Source: Bacillus thermotolerans (GTDB taxonomy: Bacteria > Bacillota > Bacilli > Bacillales > Domibacillaceae). From it: DNA of 59,604 nt. The notes under the pieces were generated by a model. It was not told the origin of the DNA. It searched no databases and was given only the letters and a program-made list of their open reading frames with translations. Of this stretch, positions 45,549 to 55,070 are shown piece by piece; the stretch's first letter is position 1; each line of letters opens with the position of its first letter. The DNA lies in contig NZ_JWJE02000023.1 in NCBI RefSeq assembly GCF_000812025.2, positions 1 through 59,604 of the forward strand, in the 5' to 3' direction. Made by a program: the position numbers and the translations under genes.

Positions 45549-48164
45549 ATGCAGGTCAAGATGGACCCGAAGCTTGCCGCTGCTTCCTCTGAGACACCGC
45601 CTCTTTCTTTAAAGGAAGGGGACGTCTATCAGGCAGCCGTGAAGGGAAAGCCGTCGGAGAAGGAAGTATTGCTGCAAATTAGAGGACAGGAAATCAAAGT
45701 CAAGGTCGAGGGCAAGCTGCCGGATTCCGGAAGAGTCACAGTAGAGGTCTTGCCAAGCAAGGACGGCACGCCAACGGTCCGGCTGGCAGAAACCGCAGGT
45801 AAACCGACGGGCCAGCCGACCGCTGATCAAGTGCTTACCCGCTTAAACGGCGGCCAGCCGTTATCTGCAGATATGAAGGCGGCAGTTTCGATCCTCATGG
45901 ATAAAGGCATGCCGCTTAACAAGGCATCCCTTCAAGAGATGAAGCAGTTTCTCGGAGAAGTGAAGGGAACAATGGAACAAAAATTAGCCACGGTGACTCA
46001 GGCAGCGAACAAACAACTGCCGGTTACCGCCAAGCAGCTTCAGCATATCCATGCGGCGCTTCATGAAAGCTCCATCGGCGAAGCCGTCGGTGAGTGGCTG
46101 AAGGAAGCCGGAGTGGCTCCGAAAACTGTTCAGCCGGCCCGTTCGGACAAGCCGGCTGACCCGATCGTTCAGAAGCTCGTAAATGTTCTGCAGACGCTCT
46201 CGAAGCATCAGCCGAGCCACCCGGCACTGCCACGGCTGATGGAATCCTTAACCCGAGGCGCTAGTGTGCAGGAGGTCGGAGCAGCGATTCAGAAGCAGTT
46301 TGCAAAGGAGCTGAAGGCTTCCCCGCCGCTCGTAAAAGCACTTGCCGAAGCGATTCAATCGGCGGCTCAGCCTGAACGTACGGCTGTTCAGGTGAAGGAA
46401 GCGGTTCAGCCGAGTGTGCCAGTAGATAAAATTCAGGCCGCCGCGGTACAGAAAATAACTGCAGTTCTTAAAGCATTGGAGATCATGCGTCCCAATCAAC
46501 CACTACTCGGAAAGCTGGCAGAACAAGTCGCACAAGGCATGACTGTGAAGGAAGCGGTGGAAGGGATCAAAGCGGGCTTTGCTAGAGAGCTGGCGGCTTC
46601 TCCGCCGCTCGTGAAAAGCCTCGCTGAAGCGGTCCAGTTGGAAGCGATCGCTGGCCGGGCGCCGGTTAAGGAGTCAGCTTCTGTTCAAACACCAGCTGCT
46701 CCCGTTCAGCCAGCGAAGACAGAGGCCGCCAGAGCGGCCATTCAAGAGGCGATCCGGCTCGTGAAGAAGAATCCGGATATGGGCGCCATACTGAAGCATG
46801 CTCGTCAAGAGGTGCTTCAAAGTGACAACGTACCAGAAGCGCTGAAGGCACCGATAGAGACAGGAATCGTGAAAGCAGAAAAAGCGTCCGAGGCAGGGAG
46901 AGAAATGGCGGCGAGAGGCGAGCTCATGCGGGTGCTTCAAGAAGTAGAGGCGAAGCTGCCCGCGCCAGCTCCGAGTGTACAGCCGGCTGAAGCGGCGTAC
47001 ACCCTTCCCGATGAACTGCTGGCGATGGTGCCAGGCCAGGCGAAGGACATTATTGTTACAAGAGTCACGGAAAAGATGTCGCAGCTGACGATTGACTTTA
47101 AGCATGTGAAGCGAGATTTATCCAGAAACCTGCAGACGGTCGATGTTATGATCCAGCAGTTTAAGCAGCGATCCATTCCACAAGTGAAGCCGCTCTTAGA
47201 GTCGACGATCCATATGCTCGACAAGGCGATATTAAAGGGCGAATTTGTGCTGTACACCGATATGGTAACGGAGAAAAAGCTGTTAAAAGCAAGCTCTCAG
47301 CTCGCGGAAGCGAAGCAGCTGCTCATGAAGGGCGAGGTGCATCAGGCGAGCCGGATCGTCGGTGAAGTGAAGAAAATGACCGACCAGCTCATCTTCAAGC
47401 CAGCTGACGTGAAGGTGAAGCACTTTGTATCGGGTGAACTCCTGAAGCTAGATGACGCTCCTTCGCCTATGAAGCAGACAGCCGCCCACGTGAGCCAGTC
47501 ACTGCAAATGATGCACGAGGAGCCAACCGGACGGCGGGTGCTTGAGCATACGCGTGCCCTCGGGCTCACGTATGAACATGAGCAGGCCCAGTCACTTCTC
47601 ACGAAAGGAAAGCCGCAGGAGGAGCTCAGCCAATCATTGAAAAGCATGCTGACGCGCATGGTGCAGGCGGATGAGTCAGCCATGAACGGAAAGGCTGATC
47701 AGGTGTTATCCCAGCTCACCGGCCAGCAGCTGTTAAGCAAGACGGATACGAGCGGGATGCAGAGTCTGATGCTGTCGCTGCCGTTCCTTTTGCAGGATAA
47801 GGTCGAGAACATGAAGGTGTTCATTCAATCGAAGAACAGCGGCCAGACGATCGACTGGGAGAACTGCAGCCTGTACTTCCTGTTTGAAACGAAAAAGCTC
47901 GGCGAGATCGGCGTGTCGTTAACCGCCCATGAGCGAAACTTGTCCGTGAAGATTAGAAATGACCTGCCGGGCTTTAAAGAGCGGATGGCACCGCTTGTCG
48001 ATGTGGCGAAGGAGCGGCTGTCCGATGTGGGCTACCGCGTTGGATCCGTACAGTTTACTGAGCTGACACCGGCGAGTGAAGCAGTCGAGCCAGCGAGGGA
48101 AACGAAAGCCCCATCTGCTTCGCAGCCAACGATGACAGAGAAAGGATATGACTACACGATATGA
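45549..48164 (+). CDS. FliK-like flagellar hook-length control domain protein
   Basis: An 871-residue protein whose C-terminal part (about 745-840; QSLMLSLPFLLQDK to LGEIGVSLTAHERNLSVKIRN) is the Flg_hook domain of FliK. The rest is helical and rich in Ala, Lys, Pro and Gln. Residues about 206-272 and 299-365 are an internal duplication (QKQFAKELKASPPLVKALAEA against KAGFARELAASPPLVKSLAEA). Together with the next gene it corresponds to the ylqG-ylqH pair of B. subtilis, but is longer and sits in the late flagellar cluster. Role unproven: perhaps hook or filament length or export switching. Confidence 0.8.
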   Translation: MQVKMDPKLAAASSETPPLSLKEGDVYQAAVKGKPSEKEVLLQIRGQEIKVKVEGKLPDSGRVTVEVLPSKDGTPTVRLAETAGKPTGQPTADQVLTRLNGGQPLSADMKAAVSILMDKGMPLNKASLQEMKQFLGEVKGTMEQKLATVTQAANKQLPVTAKQLQHIHAALHESSIGEAVGEWLKEAGVAPKTVQPARSDKPADPIVQKLVNVLQTLSKHQPSHPALPRLMESLTRGASVQEVGAAIQKQFAKELKASPPLVKALAEAIQSAAQPERTAVQVKEAVQPSVPVDKIQAAAVQKITAVLKALEIMRPNQPLLGKLAEQVAQGMTVKEAVEGIKAGFARELAASPPLVKSLAEAVQLEAIAGRAPVKESASVQTPAAPVQPAKTEAARAAIQEAIRLVKKNPDMGAILKHARQEVLQSDNVPEALKAPIETGIVKAEKASEAGREMAARGELMRVLQEVEAKLPAPAPSVQPAEAAYTLPDELLAMVPGQAKDIIVTRVTEKMSQLTIDFKHVKRDLSRNLQTVDVMIQQFKQRSIPQVKPLLESTIHMLDKAILKGEFVLYTDMVTEKKLLKASSQLAEAKQLLMKGEVHQASRIVGEVKKMTDQLIFKPADVKVKHFVSGELLKLDDAPSPMKQTAAHVSQSLQMMHEEPTGRRVLEHTRALGLTYEHEQAQSLLTKGKPQEELSQSLKSMLTRMVQADESAMNGKADQVLSQLTGQQLLSKTDTSGMQSLMLSLPFLLQDKVENMKVFIQSKNSGQTIDWENCSLYFLFETKKLGEIGVSLTAHERNLSVKIRNDLPGFKERMAPLVDVAKERLSDVGYRVGSVQFTELTPASEAVEPARETKAPSASQPTMTEKGYDYTI

Positions 48165-48466
48165 TGCCGCACTATTTCAACCAGGTGAAACGAAAGAAAG
48201 TGAACGGACCGTCCGCCGCTGTCATCCGCTACGATGAAAACGGCGGGGCGCCAACCGTGGTCGCTCAAGGAAGCGGGCAGCTCGCCGCGAAGATCATTGA
48301 GCTTGCGGACAAGCACAACATTCATATGGAAGAGGATGAAACGCTGCTGTCGAGCCTGTTGGATGTCGACCTCGGTGAAAGTGTTCCTCCTCAGCTGTAT
48401 TCCGTCATTGCAGAAATTTTAATTCTCATTGAAGAAATGGAGAAATACCCAGGCAAAGACTTTTAA
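48161..48466 (+). CDS. FlhB C-terminal domain homologue (YlqH-like)
   Basis: A 101-residue protein similar to the cytoplasmic export-switch domain of FlhB/EscU, starting around AAVIRYDENGGAPTVVAQGSG. It lacks the membrane part and the classic autocleavage NPTH; the segment here is ENGGAP. Such FlhB-CC proteins can replace the native domain in export gating. It overlaps the FliK-like gene by 4 nt, so the pair mirrors the FliK-FlhB partnership. Confidence 0.85.
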   Translation: MMPHYFNQVKRKKVNGPSAAVIRYDENGGAPTVVAQGSGQLAAKIIELADKHNIHMEEDETLLSSLLDVDLGESVPPQLYSVIAEILILIEEMEKYPGKDF

Positions 48467-48525
48467 GAAATGTATTAAACATTTAAGGGAGCGGCCGATA
48501 AAAATGGTAGCTAGGAGGGAATCCC

Positions 48526-48978
48526 ATGGAGTTTTTATCGAAAGAGATGATTTACCAAAAATCCCCGCAGGAACTAACGGCCTTGCTGTATGAAGCAGCC
48601 ATTGCCAGCCTCAAGCAGGCCATCCGCTTCCTTGAAAATGAACAATATATAGATGCAAATAAAAAACTGCAAAAGGTCAACGATATTCTGCATCGCCTCG
48701 GTGCAGGATTAAACTATGAATCAGGCATTATTGCTGACCAGCTCGATGCCTTATATAACTACATAGCAGAGCAGCTGATCAAGGTGAACATGGAGAAGGA
48801 CGCCGTTCTTGCTAAAGACATGCTTGCCATCTTAGAAGAGATTGCCGGCGCCTGGACAACGATGCTGAAGAACAAGCCAAGCACCCATCGGCCGGTGCTC
48901 CGCAAGCAGTCCAACGCGTACGAGAAGCACGTGATGGTAGCGGGAGAAGAAATGAACACAGTGGAAATGGGGAAATAA
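48526..48978 (+). CDS. fliS: Flagellin export chaperone FliS
   Basis: A 150-residue four-helix FliS (IYQKSPQELTALLYEAAIASLKQAI, LDALYNYIAEQLIKVNMEKD). It binds the C-terminal helix of flagellin in the cytoplasm and prevents premature polymerisation. It lies 3 nt before a flagellin gene, an uncommon pairing, since fliS normally follows fliD. That suggests a dedicated chaperone for this flagellin, with another fliS elsewhere. Confidence 0.93.
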   Translation: MEFLSKEMIYQKSPQELTALLYEAAIASLKQAIRFLENEQYIDANKKLQKVNDILHRLGAGLNYESGIIADQLDALYNYIAEQLIKVNMEKDAVLAKDMLAILEEIAGAWTTMLKNKPSTHRPVLRKQSNAYEKHVMVAGEEMNTVEMGK

Positions 48979-48981
48979 CGA

Positions 48982-50841
48982 ATGAGAATTAATCATAACA
49001 TTCAGGCGCTGAATGCCTATCGCAACTTAAGCCAGACGATGTCCGCTACATCGAAGAGCTTAGAGAAGCTATCATCCGGCCTCCGCATTAACCGGGCGTC
49101 CGATGACGCGGCGGGTCTTGCTATCTCAGAAAAAATGCGCTCGCAAATCCGCGGCCTTGACATGGCGGAGCGGAACGCGTTGGACGCTATTTCACTCATC
49201 CAGACAGCAGAAGGCGCGCTCAGCGAAACACATAACATTTTGCAGCGGATGAGAGAGCTGTCGGTTCAAGCCTCCAACGGCACACTGACGGACACGGACC
49301 GTGAAGCGATCCAAAAAGAAGTCGATCAGCTGACATTCGAAATCGACCGGATTGCGGACCACACGCAATTCAACCAGAAGAAGCTGTTCCGCGGCTCTGA
49401 AGAAGGACGCGCCTTCGTGGAAATCAGCTCAGAGCAGGTCGCCTACACAAGTGAAGGCAAGTGGGCCGGCGTTGTAACGGCCGAGCCTTCTGAACCAGCG
49501 AGAGTGGATATAGAAGTGTCTGGGGAGCTGGGTGCATTAGGATCAGCTGATCTTGATGCAAAAACGTTTACGATTAACGGGAAAATTTACGAAATCGATG
49601 TAACAGGAACAACAGAAGGAGTTAATGCTGACAACATTGCGGTTATTGTGGACGGCTGGAGCGATGGTGGAGACGCAGGTGATCAAGCAGGCAATATCAA
49701 CTTATTACTGAATGCGTTAGACACGGCGATCCAGCAAAATGACCCGACTCTTTCTGCTACACCAGTGCCTGCTGAAGTGACAGAGGTAGAAGGTGAAGAA
49801 GCGATCGTGAGCGGCAAGCTGCAGCTCGCTACAAATAACCCTATGTCGCCAGCCGACGTAGAAGCGGAAGATGATCTGTTCCAAGCGGCGATCCTTTCCG
49901 ACTTAACGAGCGAAGAAGGACTCTCTTTCGTGAACCCTTACGCGGAAAACAGCGCAGCAGCCGGATTCTCTGCCAGCTTAACCGCCGACCTGGCCACCCC
50001 TGTATCCTTAACCTTCTCAGAGGTGCCGAAAGCAGGCGACAAGCTGGTCATTGACGGCTTGACGATCCACTTTGCAGACGAAGAGCCGGTCGAGGAGGAA
50101 GGGGAACCTTCTGAAGTACCGGCTGATGCACCAGTTGATGAACCAGCTCAGCCATCAAGTGAAGTAACGATCAACATTTCGGACAAAGACCTGGATACTG
50201 TTCTCCAGGAAATTGATGCGACGCTTACTCGTATACAAGTGGAACAGCCAGCGCTCTTATCTTCATTAGACCCTGTGCATACAGTGATTGGAACAACCAT
50301 CTCCATTGGTACGATCAATACGAATGACGGACGGGACAACGGCATGACCCTTGAGCTTGTAGACGGCGATTTTGCAGCTGACCTGGGCAAGGATTTATCA
50401 GTATCGTTCCAAATCGGTGCGAATGAGGGTGAAAGAATGTCACTTTCCATCAGCGTGATGGACGCGGCATCGCTAGGATTAGCGAGAGATGACGACCGCG
50501 TCACGCCTCTTCCTACCGGCGTGAGAGCGAAAGCCGGTGTGGATGTCAGCACGGAATCAGCAGCGAATGCGGCGATTACGCTGATCGACGAAGCGATCCG
50601 CAAAGTATCTGATGAGCGCAGCAAGTTCGGGGCGATCCAGAACCGCTTAGAGCATACGGTGAATAACCTGCAATCTGCGAATGAGAACTTAACAGCGGCT
50701 GAATCCCGTATTCGGGACCTTGATATGGCGAAGGAAATGTCCACCTTTACGAAGAACAATATCTTGAACCAGGCGGGACAGGCGATGCTCGCGCAATCGA
50801 ACCAGCTTCCGCAAGGGATTCTGCAGTTACTCAACTCATAA
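48982..50841 (+). CDS. Second flagellin with large central domain
   Basis: A 619-residue flagellin. Conserved D0/D1 ends are intact (MRINHNIQALNAYRNLSQTM; ESRIRDLDMAKEMSTFTKNN to GQAMLAQSNQLPQGILQLLNS). The variable centre of about 350 residues includes an acidic Glu/Pro-rich linker near 370-390 (EEEGEPSEVPADAPVDEPA). It is nearly twice the length of a minimal Bacillus flagellin and has no intron. Its codon use is like that of neighbouring genes. It is cotranscribed with fliS and ends at a terminator. It may form a minor or alternative filament. Confidence 0.93.
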   Translation: MRINHNIQALNAYRNLSQTMSATSKSLEKLSSGLRINRASDDAAGLAISEKMRSQIRGLDMAERNALDAISLIQTAEGALSETHNILQRMRELSVQASNGTLTDTDREAIQKEVDQLTFEIDRIADHTQFNQKKLFRGSEEGRAFVEISSEQVAYTSEGKWAGVVTAEPSEPARVDIEVSGELGALGSADLDAKTFTINGKIYEIDVTGTTEGVNADNIAVIVDGWSDGGDAGDQAGNINLLLNALDTAIQQNDPTLSATPVPAEVTEVEGEEAIVSGKLQLATNNPMSPADVEAEDDLFQAAILSDLTSEEGLSFVNPYAENSAAAGFSASLTADLATPVSLTFSEVPKAGDKLVIDGLTIHFADEEPVEEEGEPSEVPADAPVDEPAQPSSEVTINISDKDLDTVLQEIDATLTRIQVEQPALLSSLDPVHTVIGTTISIGTINTNDGRDNGMTLELVDGDFAADLGKDLSVSFQIGANEGERMSLSISVMDAASLGLARDDDRVTPLPTGVRAKAGVDVSTESAANAAITLIDEAIRKVSDERSKFGAIQNRLEHTVNNLQSANENLTAAESRIRDLDMAKEMSTFTKNNILNQAGQAMLAQSNQLPQGILQLLNS

Positions 50842-50845
50842 TATC

Positions 50846-50884
50846 GAAGGGAGGTCCATCTTGATGGCTCCTCCCTTTCTTTTG
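50846..50884 (+). terminator. Terminator after the second flagellin gene
   Basis: AAGGGAGG with CCTCCCTT plus an inner CATC/GATG; T-rich tail. Confidence 0.82.
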
Positions 50885-50919
50885 TATACAGCAACGATCC
50901 ATAATGGAGGGATCAATGA

Positions 50920-51357
50920 ATGGAAGTACAGCGCATAGGCAAAGTCAGCGGCAATAAAGTACAGAAGAAAGAGGAAGTGGCCCAGGCATCGACGGCCTTC
51001 TCCGAAGTGATGGCGAAGAAGAGAGGGAACACGATGCTTGATAAGCTGACGGCGATGACGAAGGAAATCGAAGCGCAAGGGAAGAAGCTGAGCGAGTCCC
51101 AGACGATCGAGGACTTGAAGAAATATAAGAAGCTCGTCAAGAAGTTCCTGGAGGAAGCGGTGAACGGCGGCCTGCAGCTCGAGGAGCAGAGAGGCTTCAA
51201 CCGCCGCGGCCGGACGAAGGTGTACAAGATCGTCAAGGAAGTCGACAGCAAGCTCATCGACTTAACGAACGCCGTGCTGGATAAGGAAAAGAAAGGCTTA
51301 TCCGTACTCAGCATGGTCGGCGAGATTCAAGGATTATTAATTAACATTTACACGTAA
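50920..51357 (+). CDS. yaaR: YaaR family protein (DUF327)
   Basis: A 145-residue basic, helical protein with the YaaR pattern (DLKKYKKLVKKFLEEAVN, FNRRGRTKVYKIVKEVDSKL). In B. subtilis yaaR lies far away near holB. Its position here, after a flagellin gene and before flgN, hints at a flagellar or surface role. Function unknown. Confidence 0.82.
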   Translation: MEVQRIGKVSGNKVQKKEEVAQASTAFSEVMAKKRGNTMLDKLTAMTKEIEAQGKKLSESQTIEDLKKYKKLVKKFLEEAVNGGLQLEEQRGFNRRGRTKVYKIVKEVDSKLIDLTNAVLDKEKKGLSVLSMVGEIQGLLINIYT

Positions 51358-51435
51358 CCGGCGGCTAACTGTTCAGAAACGAATGAGGCAGCCGATATAA
51401 AAAAGGAAATGCATACATGCGAGGGGAGAACTAGT

Positions 51436-51915
51436 ATGTCCGCTCAAACGCTCATTGACGTATTAAATAAGATGCTTCGATTGCAGAAAAGCTTATATGA
51501 AATTGCCATCCGAAAAACAGAAGTCATTAAAAAAGGCGATGTGGAAGCGCTCAGCGGCATCATGAAGGACGAGCAGGCGCACATCGCGGCGATAGATGTA
51601 TTAGAACAACAGCAGCAATACGCCGCGGCTAGTCTGACCGGCTCTGTGAATAAGCGCTCCATCTCTGACTGCCTGAAGAAGGCAGAAGGCATCGAGCGGC
51701 TTCAGCTGGAGAAGCTGAGGGTGCAGCTCACCGATCAGCTGGCAGAGCTAAAGAACGTCAATTCACTGAACCAGCAGCTGCTCGAGCAGTCGCTGCAGTT
51801 TGTCACATTGAACTTAGATTTACTCATGCCGGCAGAAGAAGTGCCTGGCTACACAAAAGAAATGGACGACGATGACGGCCTATCGGCACGGTCATTGTTT
51901 GATTCCAAAGCTTAA
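51436..51915 (+). CDS. flgN: Flagellar hook-filament junction chaperone FlgN
   Basis: A 159-residue coiled-coil protein (LIDVLNKMLRLQKSLYEIAIRKTEVI; LNQQLLEQSLQFVTLNLDLLM) of the FlgN family, the export chaperone for FlgK and FlgL, which are encoded just downstream. The ATG at 51436 with GAGGGGAG upstream is chosen over an open frame nine codons longer. Confidence 0.9.
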   Translation: MSAQTLIDVLNKMLRLQKSLYEIAIRKTEVIKKGDVEALSGIMKDEQAHIAAIDVLEQQQQYAAASLTGSVNKRSISDCLKKAEGIERLQLEKLRVQLTDQLAELKNVNSLNQQLLEQSLQFVTLNLDLLMPAEEVPGYTKEMDDDDGLSARSLFDSKA

Positions 51916-51939
51916 TCAATTAGAAACGGAGGTGCAGCG

Positions 51940-53514
51940 ATGCGCTCGACATTTCACGGATTAGAAACCGCCAAGCGTGCGATGTTTGCCCAGCAGACGG
52001 CGATCAGCACGACAGGCCATAATATAGCGAACGCCAACACACCAGGCTACACGCGCCAGCGCGTCAATTTCCAGCAGACAGAACCGTACCCGGGGCTGTC
52101 CATGAACCGCCCGCAAATTCCGGGTCAGATGGGGACAGGCGTAGAAGCCGGTTCCATCGAGCGGGTAAGAGAAAGCTTCCTTGATGTGCAATTCCGTGGG
52201 GAGAACAACAAGCTTGGCTACTGGCAGGCGAGATCAGAATCACTGGAGAAAATGGAGAACATCTTAAATGAGCCGTCCGACAGCGGCTTAGCGGCAGTCA
52301 TGGGCCAGTTCTGGCAGTCGCTTCAAGACTTAAGCGTCAACCCGGAAAATGAAGGAGCCCGCTCGGTCGTCATGCAGCGCGGACAAGCCGTCGTGGACAC
52401 GTTCCATTATATGCATGACTCCTTATCAGCGATCAAGGCAGATATCGGAAGCCAAGTAGAGGTTGGCGTGAAGGAAATTAATTCAATCTTAGAACAGATC
52501 AGCGGCCTCAACCAGCAAATCAGCGAAATTGAGCCGAACGGCTACTTGCCGAATGATTTGTACGATGAGCGCGACCGGCTCGTGGATCAGCTATCACAGC
52601 ACTTGAACATCAGCGTCACGAGAGAATCGACAGGCGGCAACCGTGTGCCAAGCGCTGAAGGCACGTACACGATTACGATGAACACCGCAAATGGCCCGGT
52701 AGAGCTCGTTAAAGGTGAACAAGTGAACAACATCGGCATTGCCGGCGGAACAGATACAGACGGGGACGGCTTAGGCGATCAGGTGAACGGCCCACTTGCC
52801 GGCTTCACGGTCGCGGGTCAAACGATCGATGTGCCGAGTTTTTCCCAAGGGAAGCTGAAAGCACAAGCAGAAGCGTACGGATACGGCGCAAATGGCAGTG
52901 AGTCTGGAAGTTATCCGGATATGCTCGATCAACTGGATCAGCTCGCTTATACGTTTGGGACACTCTTTAACGCGGTGCACGGTCATGATTATGAAATGAC
53001 GGGCACACCGGCAGAAGGGAAAACACATTTCTTCGAACTCGGCGCTGGCACGTCCTACAAAGGTGCTGCTTCTGCGATTGAAGTGAATGCCACTCTTGAT
53101 CCAAAAGACATTGCGACATCCTTCGGCGGTACAGGTGACGGCCGAAATGCGATTAACTTAGCGAACGTCACAAGCATGATTTTATCAGAATCCTCTGTCC
53201 AGCTAGAAGGCGGGACACAGCTGAACATTAGCGGCCTGCCGATTCAAAACGGCACGATCAACTCCTTCTATGAAGGCATGATCGGCAGCCTCGGGGTCGA
53301 TGCCCAGCAAGCCGCCCGGATGACGAAGAACAGTGAAGTGCTTACACAGACAGTGGAAACAAACCGCCAGTCTGTCAGCGCGGTGTCGCTTGATGAAGAA
53401 ATGACGAATTTAATTAAATTCCAGCACGCCTACAATGCCGCAGCAAGAAACATCACGATCGTCGATGAAATGCTTGACCGCGTCATTAACAACATGGGCG
53501 TCGTCGGAAGATAA
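51940..53514 (+). CDS. flgK: Flagellar hook-associated protein FlgK
   Basis: A 524-residue hook-filament junction protein. N-terminal rod-family motif TTGHNIANANTPGYTRQRV and C-terminal VSLDEEMTNLIKFQHAYNAAARNITIVDEMLDRVINNMG are intact. It forms the first junction ring and is exported with FlgN. GGAGGTG precedes the ATG, 24 nt after flgN. Confidence 0.96.
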   Translation: MRSTFHGLETAKRAMFAQQTAISTTGHNIANANTPGYTRQRVNFQQTEPYPGLSMNRPQIPGQMGTGVEAGSIERVRESFLDVQFRGENNKLGYWQARSESLEKMENILNEPSDSGLAAVMGQFWQSLQDLSVNPENEGARSVVMQRGQAVVDTFHYMHDSLSAIKADIGSQVEVGVKEINSILEQISGLNQQISEIEPNGYLPNDLYDERDRLVDQLSQHLNISVTRESTGGNRVPSAEGTYTITMNTANGPVELVKGEQVNNIGIAGGTDTDGDGLGDQVNGPLAGFTVAGQTIDVPSFSQGKLKAQAEAYGYGANGSESGSYPDMLDQLDQLAYTFGTLFNAVHGHDYEMTGTPAEGKTHFFELGAGTSYKGAASAIEVNATLDPKDIATSFGGTGDGRNAINLANVTSMILSESSVQLEGGTQLNISGLPIQNGTINSFYEGMIGSLGVDAQQAARMTKNSEVLTQTVETNRQSVSAVSLDEEMTNLIKFQHAYNAAARNITIVDEMLDRVINNMGVVGR

Positions 53515-53530
53515 GGCAGGTGACGAACAG

Positions 53531-54409
53531 ATGCGCGTAACCCAATCAATGCTATCGAACAATATGCTGAGCTATTTATCGAACAGCTATGAACGTCTCG
53601 GTGACTTGCAGGACCAGATGAGTTCACAAAAGAAAATCACCCGCCCGTCGGATGATCCGGTTGTGGCGATGAAAGGCATGACGTACCGCCGCAACTTGAT
53701 GGAAGTCGAGCAGTACGGCCGCAACTTCTCGGATGCGTACAACTGGGGAGAGAATACGGATGCGACGCTCGATAAAGCCACAAGCGCGCTGCAGCGTATC
53801 CGCGAGCTGACGGTGCAGGCAAGCAACGATACATACGAAGGCGACCAGCGGGAAGCGATCAATCAAGAGGTTGACCAGCTGAAGGAGCATCTCGTACAGC
53901 TTGCGAATACGAAGTTTGGAGACAAGTATTTATTTAACGGGACGGACACAATGACGCCGCCGGTGAGTGTGGAAGGGGATGTGGTTACGTCTGCGAACAG
54001 TAAGCCGGTCTCATTAGAGTTATCAAAAGGCGTCTATATTCAAGTGAATGCCGACCCGACGAAGGTGTTTTCGAATGACATGTTTCAGGATATCCAAGCG
54101 TTATCGACCGCGCTCCAGAGCGGAAGTACCGGTGAAGAGCTGAGCGGCTTCCTGACAAAGCTTGATACTCATATGGATGCCATCACCCATGAACGCGCGA
54201 CGATGGGCGCCCGTTTGAACCGGATTGAACTGATGGAAGAGCGGGTCAGAGAACAGGAAATGATCGCGACAAAGGTCATGTCAGAGAATGAAGACGTCGA
54301 TATGGAGAAGGTCATCATGGAGCTGAAAACACAGGAAAGTATTCACCGTGCCGCGCTCAGTGTCGGCGCTCGGATTATCCAGCCAACGCTGATGGATTTC
54401 TTACGATAA
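53531..54409 (+). CDS. flgL: Flagellar hook-associated protein FlgL
   Basis: A 292-residue flagellin-like second junction protein (MRVTQSMLSNNMLSYL; KITRPSDDPVVAMKGM; QRIRELTVQASNDT). It links FlgK to the filament. The ATG at 53531 follows AGGTG; the frame is open into flgK but the FlgL N-terminus begins here. Confidence 0.95.
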   Translation: MRVTQSMLSNNMLSYLSNSYERLGDLQDQMSSQKKITRPSDDPVVAMKGMTYRRNLMEVEQYGRNFSDAYNWGENTDATLDKATSALQRIRELTVQASNDTYEGDQREAINQEVDQLKEHLVQLANTKFGDKYLFNGTDTMTPPVSVEGDVVTSANSKPVSLELSKGVYIQVNADPTKVFSNDMFQDIQALSTALQSGSTGEELSGFLTKLDTHMDAITHERATMGARLNRIELMEERVREQEMIATKVMSENEDVDMEKVIMELKTQESIHRAALSVGARIIQPTLMDFLR

Positions 54410-54476
54410 AATGATGTTGTTTATAGGTGAAAGCTGTTCCTTGAAGGAATGGCTTTCTGTTTAGGGAGGTAGAGAC

Positions 54477-55037
54477 ATGCAGCTGCCACATATACAAATC
54501 CACTCACAGCGTGGGCAAATCGCTATTCAAACACAAACGCCCGTGCAGCGGATGGAAAAGCCAGAGCCCCAGCAGTCCATCAGCCAGCCGAAAGCTACCT
54601 TAAATATCCAGAGCACACCGGTGAAGCTCACGATTGACCAGACGAAGGCATGGGAAGAGATGAACTTAAAGCATGTGTTTGTGTTGAATAGAGAAGCGGC
54701 ACAGAAGGGAAAGCAAGCAGCTGTGCAGGCAACAGCCCGCATTGCGCAGGAAGGCGACGAGCTGATGAAGATTGAACAAAAAGGCAGCCCCATCGCTTCT
54801 CAAGCCAAGCGCAACAGTGAAGGGCCGGAACCCCAGTTCAACATCGGCTGGGTGCCGTCACCTGGCAGCGTGAAGGTGCATGTGTCGCAAGGAGACGTGA
54901 ACATTCGCTTCAGGGCCAAGCCGGTCAAACACAATACGGAGGCACAAAAGGTGATTCATGACTACGAGCCGGGTAAAGTAACAACAGCGATGCAGCAGCG
55001 GCCTTCTTTAACCATTGATGTGATGAATGTAAAATAA
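54477..55037 (+). CDS. yviE: YviE family protein (DUF6470)
   Basis: A 186-residue protein in the yviE position between flgL and fliW. Beta-rich and Gln-rich, with family segments QLPHIQIHSQRGQIAIQT, NIGWVPSPGSVKVHVSQGDV and IRFRAKPVKHN. Function unknown; its conserved position points to filament assembly or FliW-CsrA control. Confidence 0.88.
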   Translation: MQLPHIQIHSQRGQIAIQTQTPVQRMEKPEPQQSISQPKATLNIQSTPVKLTIDQTKAWEEMNLKHVFVLNREAAQKGKQAAVQATARIAQEGDELMKIEQKGSPIASQAKRNSEGPEPQFNIGWVPSPGSVKVHVSQGDVNIRFRAKPVKHNTEAQKVIHDYEPGKVTTAMQQRPSLTIDVMNVK

Positions 55038-55070
55038 GCACAGGAAATTTAATAAAGGAACGTGAAGAAG

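Noticed and set aside
46666-47683. Antisense ORFs opposite the FliK-like gene
   Set aside because: Low-complexity products complementary to an Ala/Lys/Gln-rich coding sequence; no start signals.
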